A stretch of 64,000 nt of DNA, taken from contig NZ_JAOTEN010000001.1 in the NCBI RefSeq assembly GCF_025628965.1, positions 434,001 to 498,000 of the forward strand, given 5' to 3'. The translations under genes were made by a program, and so were the position numbers. Position 1 is the first letter of the stretch; every line of letters starts with the position of its first letter. Below are positions 35,691-44,494 of the stretch, one piece after another. The notes below the pieces were generated by a model. It had not been told where the DNA came from, searched no databases, and worked only from the letters and a program-made list of their open reading frames with translations. The DNA is from Chryseobacterium gilvum (GTDB taxonomy: Bacteria; Bacteroidota; Bacteroidia; Flavobacteriales; Weeksellaceae).

Positions 35691-35766
35691 AATTTCAATA
35701 ACTTTTACATTGTTGTTTGTCAAAGATTCTGCCAAAGAAAAAATCAGGACATTTAGTCAGAAATAA

Positions 35767-35800
35767 AAATATATCCAAAATATTTATTGTGGATATATTT
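35767..35800 (-). terminator. Hairpin between mntH and grpE
   Basis: AAATATATCC and GGATATATTT form a perfect 10-bp stem with a 14-nt loop, 23 nt past the mntH stop. It is a likely mntH terminator, though the T-run is poor. Confidence 0.5.
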
Positions 35801-35822
35801 AATTTAGTAATAATCAGCTAAT

Positions 35823-37157
35823 TTATTTTCCGAAAAAAGTCTGGTATAATAAATAGAGGTTCAGAACAATGATAACCAATGAAATGGCCCAAACCGAGAT
35901 TTTTAAAAATGTTTTGTTCGCAAATTCTCCCATCTTAGCCTTATCGTTAGTGAAAATAACCAATGGTACTACTGCAAAACTCAGCTGCATAGATAAAATG
36001 ACCTGACTTAATACCAATAAATCTGTCGTTCCTTCTTCGCCATACAGGATCGCGACGATCAATGCGGGAATTACAGCAATTAACCTTGTAATTAGTCTTC
36101 TCAGCCATGGTTTTAATTTAATATTTAAGAAGCCTTCCATTACAATCTGTCCGGCAAGCGTTCCCGTAAGGGTAGAATTCTGTCCGGAAGCCAGTAATGC
36201 AATAGCAAAAGCAATACTTGCCATTGACGCACCCAGAATCGGGGTCAACATTTTATAAGCATCATTGATGTCTGCAACATGTTTATTTCCTGTGGTATGA
36301 AAGGTCGCTGCGGCTAAGATCAAAATGGCTGCATTGATAAAAAATGCCAGTAATAAAGAAACGGTACTGTCTAAGGTAGCAAATTTTATAGCTTCTTTTT
36401 TTCCTTGTGTATCACGGTTATAATCCCTGGTCTGTACAATACTGCTGTGCAGATATAAATTGTGGGGCATCACGGTAGCTCCTAAAATCCCGATCCCGAT
36501 ATAAAGCATGGCTTTATTGGTAATGATTTCTTTTTGAGGAACCAATCCTCCCAAAAGGGCATTAATCTCAGGTTTTGAAATAATAATTTCGTATCCGAAA
36601 CAGGCAAGAATGATTAATATTAGTCCGCCGACAATACTTTCAATCCACCGGAAACCTTTTGCCTGCAACAAAAGAATAAACAGTACATCTGCAGTTGTAA
36701 TCACTATTCCCCAGGTAAGCGGGATATGGAAAAGCAAATTTAAGGCAATAGCAGATCCGATGACTTCTGCCAGATCACAGGCTGCAATGGCAATTTCGCA
36801 AAAAATCCACAGCATAAAATTGGTTGCAGGTTTAAAATGATCCCGGCAAGCCTGTGCAAGATCTCTTTCGGTGACAACCCCTAGTTTTACAGATAAATGC
36901 TGTAAAACCATGGCAAAAATATTGGAAATTAAAATCACGGAAAGAAGCGTATATCCGAATTGTGCACCCCCTGCAATATCGGTGGCCCAGTTTCCGGGAT
37001 CCATATATCCTACGGCGATCATTAATCCTGGTCCTGCAAAAGCCAGGTATTTTCTCCAGAAACTGCCGTTTTTAGGAATTTTAATAGACGAATATACTTC
37101 AGACAATGAGTTTGAAGTTTTATCTTTTCGCCAGGCTGGTTTTGTATTAAGATTCAT
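35823..37157 (-). CDS. mntH: Mn2+/Fe2+ Nramp transporter
   Basis: Proton-coupled divalent metal importer in the inner membrane. 444 residues with about eleven membrane segments and the two metal-binding signatures: DPGNWATD near residue 50 and MPHNLYLHSS near 220. Its start codon lies 4 nt past a perfect inverted repeat of DtxR/MntR type, implying repression by manganese or iron. Confidence 0.93.
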   Translation of the reverse strand: MNLNTKPAWRKDKTSNSLSEVYSSIKIPKNGSFWRKYLAFAGPGLMIAVGYMDPGNWATDIAGGAQFGYTLLSVILISNIFAMVLQHLSVKLGVVTERDLAQACRDHFKPATNFMLWIFCEIAIAACDLAEVIGSAIALNLLFHIPLTWGIVITTADVLFILLLQAKGFRWIESIVGGLILIILACFGYEIIISKPEINALLGGLVPQKEIITNKAMLYIGIGILGATVMPHNLYLHSSIVQTRDYNRDTQGKKEAIKFATLDSTVSLLLAFFINAAILILAAATFHTTGNKHVADINDAYKMLTPILGASMASIAFAIALLASGQNSTLTGTLAGQIVMEGFLNIKLKPWLRRLITRLIAVIPALIVAILYGEEGTTDLLVLSQVILSMQLSFAVVPLVIFTNDKAKMGEFANKTFLKISVWAISLVIIVLNLYLLYQTFFGK

Positions 37158-37160
37158 AAA

Positions 37161-37178
37161 TGTTAGAAATGGCTAACA
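37161..37178 (-). promoter_or_regulatory. Candidate MntR/DtxR operator at mntH
   Basis: TGTTAGAAATGGCTAACA: 6-bp perfect half-sites with a 6-nt spacer, containing the TTAG-N6-CTAA core seen in DtxR-type boxes. It overlaps the end of the TAAATTTG promoter box and the likely start of transcription, an ideal repressor position. Confidence 0.5.
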
Positions 37179-37184
37179 AATTTA
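37177..37184 (-). promoter_or_regulatory. Promoter -7 box for mntH
   Basis: Minus-strand TAAATTTG fits TAnnTTTG and overlaps the operator by 2 nt. Confidence 0.5.
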
Positions 37185-37221
37185 ATTAAATAAATGAAAA
37201 AGAAAAGAAGTTTACAAAAAA

Positions 37222-37244
37222 ATCCCGAAAAATAATTTCGGGAT
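37222..37244 (-). terminator. Terminator of the DUF937-OmpA gene
   Basis: ATCCCGAAA and TTTCGGGAT form a 9-bp stem with a 5-nt loop, followed by a T-run on the minus strand, 20 nt past the stop codon. Confidence 0.8.
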
Positions 37245-37264
37245 CAGGTATATATGTATTCAGA

Positions 37265-38554
37265 TTATTTTGCAAATCGTACTGCCATTTTTCTGTCTGC
37301 TGCTCTTTCGGCATCAGAAGCTGATGCATCTACTTCAGCAAATTTGCTTCCATATCCTTCTGCCCCTAAAATTTGGTTTTCTACACCTTGTTTAGCAAGC
37401 CAGTCTTTAATATAAGTTGCTCTTTCTGTAGAAAGTTTCACATTATCTGCTTCATTTCCTACTTTATCGGTATATCCTCCGATTTTAATTTTAGTATCGG
37501 GATACGCTTTTAAAATAGCAACTAAATTTTCTAACTGTCCTTGAGAACCTGCTTCTAATTCTGAAGAACTTCCCATTTTGAAATTGACGTGGTCAAAATT
37601 ATACCACCCGTCTTTCAAAGCGGCGTCATCTGCAGCATTTTTATAATTTCCGGATTTCAGGAAAGTGATCATCTGATCTTCCATTCCTCCTTTGTATCCT
37701 TTTAAAGTTGTACCATTCAGATCAATATCCTCATCTGTTTTTGCAGTAGTGGCTGCAGGCATTTCTTTTAAGATTGTAGCGGTATCATTGGCCGTATTGG
37801 TAGAATCATTTGCAACAGTGGTGGTCGTAGTCGTTTCTTTTTTCTCAAACTGCTTCCAGATAAAATATGCTGCTGCAATTAACAGTAAAAGTGGCAATAG
37901 CCATTTCCAGATCGATCCGCTTTCTGTGGTTCTTTCCGGGAAAGTTCCTCCTGCGGCGGTACTTCTCGTTACTTCAATTTTTGGTTCCTCATGTGTTACA
38001 GGTTTGATGGTGTCATTATCATTATCAAATTTGTATCCCTTGTCCCAGTCTCCCATATTTAATGAAGCTAAAGAAAGGCCTGCGGGAAGCAATGTAGATA
38101 CTACACCTTTCTGCTCATTTAATAAACCAGAAATTCCCGATCTGTCTAAATTATTATCAGCTGCATATTTTCCGATCGAGCCGACTGTGGCTCCTGTAAC
38201 CATATTTAAAAGTGAAGAAGACGAGTTGTTGCTGATCCCGGCATAAGTAGCTATAGAATTGACTAAACCTCCTATTTTATCTCCGAATATTGAATACAGA
38301 AGTCCTGAAACTAAAGAATTGTTAGAATCAATTCCCATGAGGTTTCCCAACATACCGTTTGATGATGCGTTTGAAATGGCATCTATAACAACAGGGTTAT
38401 CAGCATTATTGGCTAAGCCTCCCACAACGGCGGGCAAAATTCCGCTGATTGCTTTTGAAATTCCCGTTTCGCTTTCTCCAAGCTGTGATGCAGCCTGCGT
38501 TGTTAAAGCAGGACCTAGCTGTCCTTTAATTAAATCGATAACGTTTAGTGACAT
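37265..38554 (-). CDS. DUF937-OmpA fusion protein
   Basis: 429 residues: DUF937-type helical domain (about 1-170, MSLNVIDLIKGQLGPALTTQ), a linker, one membrane segment (about 220-240, WLLPLLLLIAAAYFIW), a Thr-rich spacer and a C-terminal OmpA peptidoglycan-binding domain with GGYTDKVGNEADN-type signature and the ending RKMAVRFAK. The N terminus has no signal peptide and is likely cytoplasmic, so the protein would link a cytoplasmic domain to the cell wall. Upstream 180 bp are AT-rich. Confidence 0.9.
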   Translation of the reverse strand: MSLNVIDLIKGQLGPALTTQAASQLGESETGISKAISGILPAVVGGLANNADNPVVIDAISNASSNGMLGNLMGIDSNNSLVSGLLYSIFGDKIGGLVNSIATYAGISNNSSSSLLNMVTGATVGSIGKYAADNNLDRSGISGLLNEQKGVVSTLLPAGLSLASLNMGDWDKGYKFDNDNDTIKPVTHEEPKIEVTRSTAAGGTFPERTTESGSIWKWLLPLLLLIAAAYFIWKQFEKKETTTTTTVANDSTNTANDTATILKEMPAATTAKTDEDIDLNGTTLKGYKGGMEDQMITFLKSGNYKNAADDAALKDGWYNFDHVNFKMGSSSELEAGSQGQLENLVAILKAYPDTKIKIGGYTDKVGNEADNVKLSTERATYIKDWLAKQGVENQILGAEGYGSKFAEVDASASDAERAADRKMAVRFAK

Positions 38555-38689
38555 AATAATTATATTTTGAGATTAATGTTATTTAATTTAAACAAAAAAC
38601 AGTCCAAATATTATTTTTATTTGTTATTCATTGGTATTTTGTCAAAATTTTTCTAAAATTCAAGAATTCAGAAATTATTTATGATCATA

Positions 38690-38720
38690 AAAAAACCTCT
38701 GCCTGCTACGACAAAGGTTT
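38690..38720 (-). terminator. Possible terminator of proS
   Basis: AAACCT and AGGTTT form a short stem with a long loop, followed on the minus strand by a T-run. Weak. Confidence 0.4.
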
Positions 38721-38741
38721 AAAATTAATGTATTATATTTT

Positions 38742-40217
38742 TTAGTATGCTTTAGCGAATAAGACTCTTCTTTTTGAAGGTTGACCTGAAATCATTGAAA
38801 TGCCGTCCTCAAAATCATCATCCAGAGGGATGCATCGTATTGTTGCTTTGGTCTCGTTTTTAATCTGCTCTTCTTCTTCTGCCGTTCCATCCCAGTGCGC
38901 ATAGATAAAACCGCCTTTTTCTTCCAGAACCTTTTTAAACTCTTCGTAAGAATCCACTTTTGTGATATTTTCTTTTCTAAAGTTAAATGCTTTCGTATAC
39001 ATATCTTTCTGGATGGTCTGCAATAGCTCTTCGATATAAGAATCAAGCCCTTCCAAAGGCCGTATTTCTTTGGTAAGATTGTCTCTTCTTGCGATCTCTA
39101 CAGACTTATTTTCTAAATCTCTTGGTCCCATCGCAATTCTCAAAGGAACTCCTTTTAATTCGTATTCCGCAAATTTCCATCCCGGTTTATTTTGGGTATC
39201 GTCATCAAATTTTACCGAAATTCCCTTGGCTTTTAATTTCGCTTGAATTTCTAAAGCGACCTCACTGATTTGGCTCAACTGTTCTTCTCCTTTAAAAATA
39301 GGAACAATAACGACCTGAATCGGAGCTAATGTCGGAGGCAGTACCAATCCGAAATCATCAGAATGTGTCATAATCAAAGCTCCCATCAATCGGGTAGAAG
39401 TTCCCCATGAAGTTGCCCATGCATATTCTATCTTTCCTTCTTTATTGGTGAATTTTACATCAAATGCCTTTGCGAAATTTTGCCCCAAAAAGTGGGATGT
39501 TCCTGCCTGTAAAGCTTTACCGTCCTGCATCAAGGCTTCAATACAATAGGTTTCATCAGCACCGGCAAATCTTTCTGACGGACTTTTTAATCCCATCACA
39601 ACAGGCATCGCCATGAATGTTTCTGCAAAATCTGAATAGACATTGTTCATTTTTTCAGCCTCTTCCACGGCTTCATCTTTTGTAGCGTGGGCAGTATGGC
39701 CTTCCTGCCACAAAAATTCTGACGTTCTTAAAAATAAACGGGTTCTCATCTCCCAACGGACAACGTTTGCCCATTGATTAATCAGAATAGGTAAATCTCT
39801 ATATGATTGGATCCAGCCTTTGTAGGTATTCCAGATAATGGCTTCAGAGGTAGGGCGTACAATTAATTCTTCTTCCAGTTTCGCATCGGGATCAACCATC
39901 AGTTTCCCGGGGTTATCAGGATCGTTTTTTAAACGGTAATGCGTTACAATAGCACATTCTTTGGCAAAGCCTTCAGCATTTTTTTCTTCAGCTTCAAATA
40001 AACTCTTGGGAACGAATAATGGGAAATAAGCATTCACATGACCGGTTTCCTTGAATCTTCTATCCATCTCATCACGCATTTTTTCCCAAATTGCATATCC
40101 GTAAGGTTTAATAACCATCGATCCTCGTACTCCGGAATTTTCAGCTAAATCAGCTTTTACAACGAGCTCGTTATACCATTTGCTGTAATCTTCACTTCTT
40201 GAGGTTAATTTTGCCAT
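38742..40217 (-). CDS. proS: Prolyl-tRNA synthetase (short archaeal/eukaryote-like type)
   Basis: Charges tRNA-Pro. 491 residues from the ATG at 40217 ([18 protein letters not shown]). Class II signatures include [26 protein letters not shown] and the ending RRVLFAKAY; no editing INS domain is present, which defines the short type. The frame extends 54 codons upstream to 40379, but that stretch is AT-rich leader with hairpins and a promoter, so it is rejected. Confidence 0.95.
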   Translation of the reverse strand: MAKLTSRSEDYSKWYNELVVKADLAENSGVRGSMVIKPYGYAIWEKMRDEMDRRFKETGHVNAYFPLFVPKSLFEAEEKNAEGFAKECAIVTHYRLKNDPDNPGKLMVDPDAKLEEELIVRPTSEAIIWNTYKGWIQSYRDLPILINQWANVVRWEMRTRLFLRTSEFLWQEGHTAHATKDEAVEEAEKMNNVYSDFAETFMAMPVVMGLKSPSERFAGADETYCIEALMQDGKALQAGTSHFLGQNFAKAFDVKFTNKEGKIEYAWATSWGTSTRLMGALIMTHSDDFGLVLPPTLAPIQVVIVPIFKGEEQLSQISEVALEIQAKLKAKGISVKFDDDTQNKPGWKFAEYELKGVPLRIAMGPRDLENKSVEIARRDNLTKEIRPLEGLDSYIEELLQTIQKDMYTKAFNFRKENITKVDSYEEFKKVLEEKGGFIYAHWDGTAEEEEQIKNETKATIRCIPLDDDFEDGISMISGQPSKRRVLFAKAY

Positions 40218-40267
40218 TATTTTTTCTAATTTTTTTAACTTTTCTAAACTATTGTTATCTAAAAATA

Positions 40268-40290
40268 AAAATCTATTTTTGATAGATTTT
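40268..40290 (-). promoter_or_regulatory. Leader hairpin 1 of proS
   Basis: AAAATCTAT and ATAGATTTT form a perfect 9-bp stem with a 5-nt loop inside the proS 5' leader. Confidence 0.4.
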
Positions 40291-40310
40291 ATACCAATGA
40301 ACTTGGTATA
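40290..40310 (-). promoter_or_regulatory. Leader hairpin 2 of proS
   Basis: TATACCAA and TTGGTATA form an 8-bp stem with a 5-nt loop, directly abutting hairpin 1. Confidence 0.4.
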
Positions 40311-40316
40311 TTTTTG
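40309..40316 (+). promoter_or_regulatory. Promoter -7 box for the Gly-rich lipoprotein gene
   Basis: TATTTTTG fits TAnnTTTG, 45 nt upstream of the ATG. It abuts the proS leader hairpin. Confidence 0.45.
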
Positions 40317-40326
40317 GTACAGACTG

Positions 40327-40334
40327 CAAATATA
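40327..40334 (-). promoter_or_regulatory. Promoter -7 box for proS
   Basis: Minus-strand TATATTTG fits TAnnTTTG and would give a leader of about 105 nt containing both hairpins. Confidence 0.5.
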
Positions 40335-40361
40335 ATTTAAATTAAAAATTTTTACATTATC

Positions 40362-41417
40362 ATGAAAAAAAATATACATAAAAATTTACTTGGCGTGCTC
40401 AGATCCAAAGGGATTCTGGCGATCTCAAGCGGCTTATTGCTAATGTCTTGCGGCGCACAGGTAGGGGGTTACAGTGAGACAGACGGGGTTTATTATGATC
40501 CTAACAAAGATACCCTTCCAGAAGGCGTTATTATTAATAATGATCAGGGAAACAGAGTAGGAGAATATTATGATTACTATGATGACTCTAACGTTATAGA
40601 AAATGCACAAGCCAACTCTGCTGAACAAAATAACAGATACAACTCCTGGAACGATGTTAATTTAAACAATGCAACAGATTCCGACTGGGGGAATTTTGCA
40701 GGGAACCAAACCAATTATTACGACAATTCCTGGGGATCACCTTGGGGTTGGTACGGAGGCTACAGCCCATATTGGGGAATGGGTTCCGGCTGGGGAATGA
40801 GCATGTCATTCGGCTGGGGGAATTCCTGGGGATGGGGCGGATTCAGTCCGTACTGGAGCTATGGATGGAATTACGGCTGGAATTCACCTTATTATTGGGG
40901 AGGTTACTATCCATATTGGGGAGGATACAATCCTTACTGGGGATATGGTGGCGGATATTGGGGTAATTACTACAGACCCGTATACAGAAGAAGCGGTGCA
41001 AACGGCAGAGGATTTACAAACAATACGGTAGGCATTAATAAATACGGAAACGGTTCCGGTTTCAGAAACAGTAACGGAGCTGGTACCAGAAACAGCAATG
41101 GAGGATTTAGAAACTCCGTTTCAAATGGCGGCTTCAGACAAGGAACTGTCAATGGAGGATTCAGACAAGGACAAGGAAGTATGAACGGTGGTTTTAGAAA
41201 TCAACCGGGAGGAACGAGAAATCCTAATTATCAACAACCAAGACCTAATTATAACCAACAGCAATCTCAACCAAGACCAAGTGATAACGGTGGTTTCAGA
41301 TCCGGCGGTTTTAACTCTGGCAGCGGAGGAGGAGGCTTCAGATCCGGTGGCTCTTCCGGAGGTGGAGGCGGTATGAGATCCGGCGGTGGCGGTGGTTTCA
41401 GATCTGGCGGAAGATAA
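40362..41417 (+). CDS. Gly/Trp/Tyr/Asn-rich lipoprotein with GGFR repeats
   Basis: 351 residues. Lipobox MSC at about residue 30. The middle (about 120-205) is dominated by Trp, Tyr and Gly ([16 protein letters not shown] runs); the C-terminal 140 residues are basic and Gly-rich with repeated [13 protein letters not shown] units. Such composition suggests a disordered, surface-exposed or structural protein. No enzyme motif. It is followed after 30 nt by the OmpP1/FadL-like porin, so the two are probably one operon; a functional link is an inference. Confidence 0.75.
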   Translation: MKKNIHKNLLGVLRSKGILAISSGLLLMSCGAQVGGYSETDGVYYDPNKDTLPEGVIINNDQGNRVGEYYDYYDDSNVIENAQANSAEQNNRYNSWNDVNLNNATDSDWGNFAGNQTNYYDNSWGSPWGWYGGYSPYWGMGSGWGMSMSFGWGNSWGWGGFSPYWSYGWNYGWNSPYYWGGYYPYWGGYNPYWGYGGGYWGNYYRPVYRRSGANGRGFTNNTVGINKYGNGSGFRNSNGAGTRNSNGGFRNSVSNGGFRQGTVNGGFRQGQGSMNGGFRNQPGGTRNPNYQQPRPNYNQQQSQPRPSDNGGFRSGGFNSGSGGGGFRSGGSSGGGGGMRSGGGGGFRSGGR

Positions 41418-41447
41418 TTTTTTAAACTCAATAACTATTTAATAATA

Positions 41448-42854
41448 ATGTTAAAAAAATCTTTAGTAATAATGAGTATTTCTGCGGCTTTCTTTGCGCA
41501 GGCTCAGGATGTTTCGGTTATTAGAAATACCATTGATGTTTATTCGAACTCACAATTTGGAGGTTCGGCTAAATTTAATTCAATGGCCGGATCAAACGGT
41601 GCTTTAGGAGGTGATGCCAATTCACTTCTTACCAATCCTGCAGGATTGGGAGTGGCTATTTCCGGTGAAGCTTCAGGAACTCTAAATTTGACGAATAATA
41701 AAAATACCAGTGCTTTTGCAGGATCATCTGTTGCATACAGAAACAATCAGGGCGATCTTGGAAATGTAGGGGGCGTAATGACTTTTCAGCTGATGACAGA
41801 ATCTGCATGGAAGTTTATCAATGTAGGGATTAATTTTTCTAACCAGTCTCTTGATAATTATGTAGAATCTCCGGGAAACAGTAATCTGATTTATGATTTT
41901 GATGCAAACAACAGCTCTTCTCTTGCAAGGCATGCCTATGACCGATATGGAACATTATCCAAAACAAGTATCGGTGTAGGAGCAAACTACAACCATAATT
42001 TTTATATTGGTGCAGGGATCAATTTGTTTAATGTGTCTATGGATCAGTCAGATACAGCACAATTTAATTCACTTCAAAACGGATCTGCTGAACTTTTCAG
42101 TAAACAAAATACTCCTTTTTACGAAAGATCATCTGGTTTTTCGGCTTCATTAGGGGTTATCGGAAAAGTTAACCGTAATTTCAGATTGGGTGCGGCTTTA
42201 GAAACACCAACGTTCTGGGATATCGACAGAAGTTATAATTTTTATAACGATCCTGTATATGGTGACGATCTTGCTGTAGAAAACAGAAAATTCAGCTCTC
42301 CGCTTAAAGCAATGGTAAGTGCTGCTTTTGTGGCCAGTAAAAACTTTTCTTTAAATGTAGATTACAGTTTAGGACTTACCAAACCGAAATATAAAGTATA
42401 TGGCGCAGCAGAATCAGAACTGAATGATTTTTTCAGAGATGATTATAAAAATTTATCTGAAGTAAGATTAGGTGCAGAATACAGAGTAAAACAACTGAGA
42501 TTCAGAGGAGGATACTCTTATACTTCAAATCCTTTTGATGCATTAACGGTGAGCAGGTTTACCAATGACGGAAATGCTTCTGATCAGTCATATGACAATC
42601 TTATTTTAAGCGATAAAAACTTAGTGTCATTCGGGATCGGCTATGATTTCAAATCATTCTATATTGATGCGGCTTATCAGAATATGACTTCAAAGTATGC
42701 CAATCCATTTTTGAGAGGGTATATTGATTCTGCTAATAATGTTGATTCCGCATACTATTCTCCAACAAGGATTATTGAAAGTGATTCTTATGCAGTTTCA
42801 GAAGTTAAAAATATCAGAAACAATTTCTTCCTTACATTTGGCTGGAAATTCTAA
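41448..42854 (+). CDS. OmpP1/FadL-family outer-membrane transporter
   Basis: 468 residues. Signal peptide ends AQAQ; the start of the mature part has the FadL-type NSNSQFGGSAKFNSMAGSNGALGGDANSL-style segment (seen about 38-60) followed by SLLTNPAGLG, then alternating strands to a C-terminal aromatic FLTFGWKF. FadL relatives import hydrophobic substrates; the substrate here is unknown. It is the second gene after the Gly-rich lipoprotein and is closed by a terminator. Confidence 0.88.
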   Translation: MLKKSLVIMSISAAFFAQAQDVSVIRNTIDVYSNSQFGGSAKFNSMAGSNGALGGDANSLLTNPAGLGVAISGEASGTLNLTNNKNTSAFAGSSVAYRNNQGDLGNVGGVMTFQLMTESAWKFINVGINFSNQSLDNYVESPGNSNLIYDFDANNSSSLARHAYDRYGTLSKTSIGVGANYNHNFYIGAGINLFNVSMDQSDTAQFNSLQNGSAELFSKQNTPFYERSSGFSASLGVIGKVNRNFRLGAALETPTFWDIDRSYNFYNDPVYGDDLAVENRKFSSPLKAMVSAAFVASKNFSLNVDYSLGLTKPKYKVYGAAESELNDFFRDDYKNLSEVRLGAEYRVKQLRFRGGYSYTSNPFDALTVSRFTNDGNASDQSYDNLILSDKNLVSFGIGYDFKSFYIDAAYQNMTSKYANPFLRGYIDSANNVDSAYYSPTRIIESDSYAVSEVKNIRNNFFLTFGWKF

Positions 42855-42890
42855 TTTTTAAACTTTTACATATATAAATTTGCATATATA

Positions 42891-42920
42891 AAAATGCTCC
42901 GAAATTATTCGGAGCATTTT
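42891..42920. terminator. Bidirectional terminator between porin and ZIP genes
   Basis: AAAATGCTCCGAA and TTCGGAGCATTTT form a 13-bp stem with a 4-nt loop and T-runs on both strands. Confidence 0.85.
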
Positions 42921-42941
42921 TTTTTATAGATGATAAATTAT

Positions 42942-43658
42942 TTAATGATGACTTCCGGGATGCGTATGAAAAAGATGCATCACCAAAGCTAATGAAACCC
43001 CTATAATGACCAAACCGATTTTTGACCAATTGATATTATGATTTTTATTGCTTTCAAAAATAATCACCGATGAGATGTGTAAGAAAATTCCGCCGACAAC
43101 CGCTAAGAAATAAGGCTGTAAATTCGGATTGAAATAATTTCCGAGCATCATGCCCATCGGAGAAGCCAAAGCAAATAAAGCAATAATCAGTAAAGAAGGA
43201 TAGGAGGTTTTTGCCCCGCTTCTGTTAAATAAAAATGCTCCTAAAATAAAAGAAATCGGAAGGTTGTGGAATAAAATTCCTAAAAGATAAGGTGACAAAA
43301 CTTCTTTTTCATTTGCCAAAGGAATCCCCTCAATAAAAGCATGAATAAAAAGCCCTACCATTAAAGCCATCGGCAAAATATTGCTGCTTTCGTTATGGTG
43401 ATGAAAATGGCCGTGCTCAAAACCTTTGGTAAGTGCTTCGAGGATCATCTGCAGAAGTACACCGCCAATCACAAAAATTCCAAGGTTGCTGCTTGTTTCA
43501 GAAGCATATACCTGCGGAAAAACTTCATTTAAACAGATGGTAATCAAAAAACCGGCACTTAAAATCAGCAGATTTTTTGCGAACGCTTCTTTTTTGCCAA
43601 AATATTTTCCGAGAAAAACTCCGGCTATTACGCTTAAAATCAGTAAAATAACAATCAT
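42942..43658 (-). CDS. ZIP-family divalent metal transporter
   Basis: 238 residues with about eight membrane segments, a His-rich cytosolic loop (HGHFHHHNES near 92-101) and the ZIP core signatures HAFIEGIPL and FHNLPISFILG. Imports zinc or a related metal. Starts one nt into the upstream methyltransferase stop (TAATG type), so it is translationally coupled. Confidence 0.88.
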   Translation of the reverse strand: MIVILLILSVIAGVFLGKYFGKKEAFAKNLLILSAGFLITICLNEVFPQVYASETSSNLGIFVIGGVLLQMILEALTKGFEHGHFHHHNESSNILPMALMVGLFIHAFIEGIPLANEKEVLSPYLLGILFHNLPISFILGAFLFNRSGAKTSYPSLLIIALFALASPMGMMLGNYFNPNLQPYFLAVVGGIFLHISSVIIFESNKNHNINWSKIGLVIIGVSLALVMHLFHTHPGSHH

Positions 43659-44383
43659 TATTTTTTCTTAAATAAATTGATGCAACGTGGCGAAGTATCT
43701 TTTTCAAAATCATTCAGCTGATAATCTCCCCATATTTTTATCCTTTCAAAACCACAATCTTCAGCGTAGCTTTTTATGGTTTCCAACGTATGAAGCTTTA
43801 CTTTTTCAAAAAAATGATAGGACTTTCCCTGATCTTCAAACCGGATATCTTTAATGATGTGTCTTCCTTCAATTTTTTTGGCAATCTGAAAATCAATACC
43901 TTCTCTGTGAATGGTGCTTTCGGGTACAATTACTCTTCGTACATATTCTTCGTTCAGATAATCCAGCACAAAATAACCATCCGTTTTCAGTACATCATAA
44001 ACCGATTTGAAAACATTCTGATCATCTTGCTCATTATCAAAATACCCAAAGCTTGTGAAAAGGTTAAAAACCGCATCTACAGGCTCAGAATCGATCGGGT
44101 TTCTCATATCATGAACTTTAAACTGCAGGTTTTCATTCTCAAACTGTTTGTCAAAATCAATGCTTTGGTGAGAAAGATCCAGGCCCAGAACTTTATAGCC
44201 TAATGTATTGAGAAAAACCGAATGTCTTCCTTTTCCGCAGGCAAGGTCAATAATCTTTGAAGACTGCGGAAGCTCAAGCACTTGTGTAAGCTTTGTAATA
44301 AAATTTTCTGCCTCCGTATAATCTCTGTTATTGTAGAGCAAATGATAATAAGGGGTATCAAACCAAGATTCAAACCATTCCAT
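43658..44383 (-). CDS. Class I SAM-dependent methyltransferase
   Basis: 241 residues. SAM motif I IIDLACGKGRHSVFLN near residue 42 and acidic motif II GLDLSHQS; ends INLFKKK. The substrate is not evident; small-molecule and tRNA-wobble type methyltransferases share this fold. It is divergent from the rRNA methyltransferase gene and is coupled to the ZIP gene. Confidence 0.85.
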   Translation of the reverse strand: MEWFESWFDTPYYHLLYNNRDYTEAENFITKLTQVLELPQSSKIIDLACGKGRHSVFLNTLGYKVLGLDLSHQSIDFDKQFENENLQFKVHDMRNPIDSEPVDAVFNLFTSFGYFDNEQDDQNVFKSVYDVLKTDGYFVLDYLNEEYVRRVIVPESTIHREGIDFQIAKKIEGRHIIKDIRFEDQGKSYHFFEKVKLHTLETIKSYAEDCGFERIKIWGDYQLNDFEKDTSPRCINLFKKK

Positions 44384-44482
44384 AATGCAAAAATAAGAAA
44401 AAAGAAGAGAGCCGACGAGATTATAGACTATAGATTTTATAAGCTTTTTTACATGTCTATTATCTATAATCTTTTAATCTGC

Positions 44483-44490
44483 TATCTTTG
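44483..44490 (+). promoter_or_regulatory. Promoter -7 box, leaderless rRNA methyltransferase
   Basis: TATCTTTG ends 4 nt before the ATG at 44495, so the transcript should begin at or beside the start codon. Confidence 0.5.
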
Positions 44491-44494
44491 CAAA

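Noticed and set aside
35054..35823. CIRCE or other heat-shock operator upstream of grpE-dnaJ
   Set aside because: No TTAGCACTC-N9-GAGTGCTAA pattern was found; the inverted repeat at 35767-35800 fits an mntH terminator better.
37692..38246. 184-residue plus-strand open frame
   Set aside because: It is antisense to the DUF937-OmpA gene and has no family resemblance or start signals.
40218..40379. 54-codon N-terminal extension of ProS
   Set aside because: It covers the predicted promoter and leader hairpins; the ATG at 40217 gives the normal family start.
44282..44494. 71-codon extension of the rRNA methyltransferase
   Set aside because: It overlaps the divergent methyltransferase gene and is not family-like; the promoter box lies just before the ATG at 44495.
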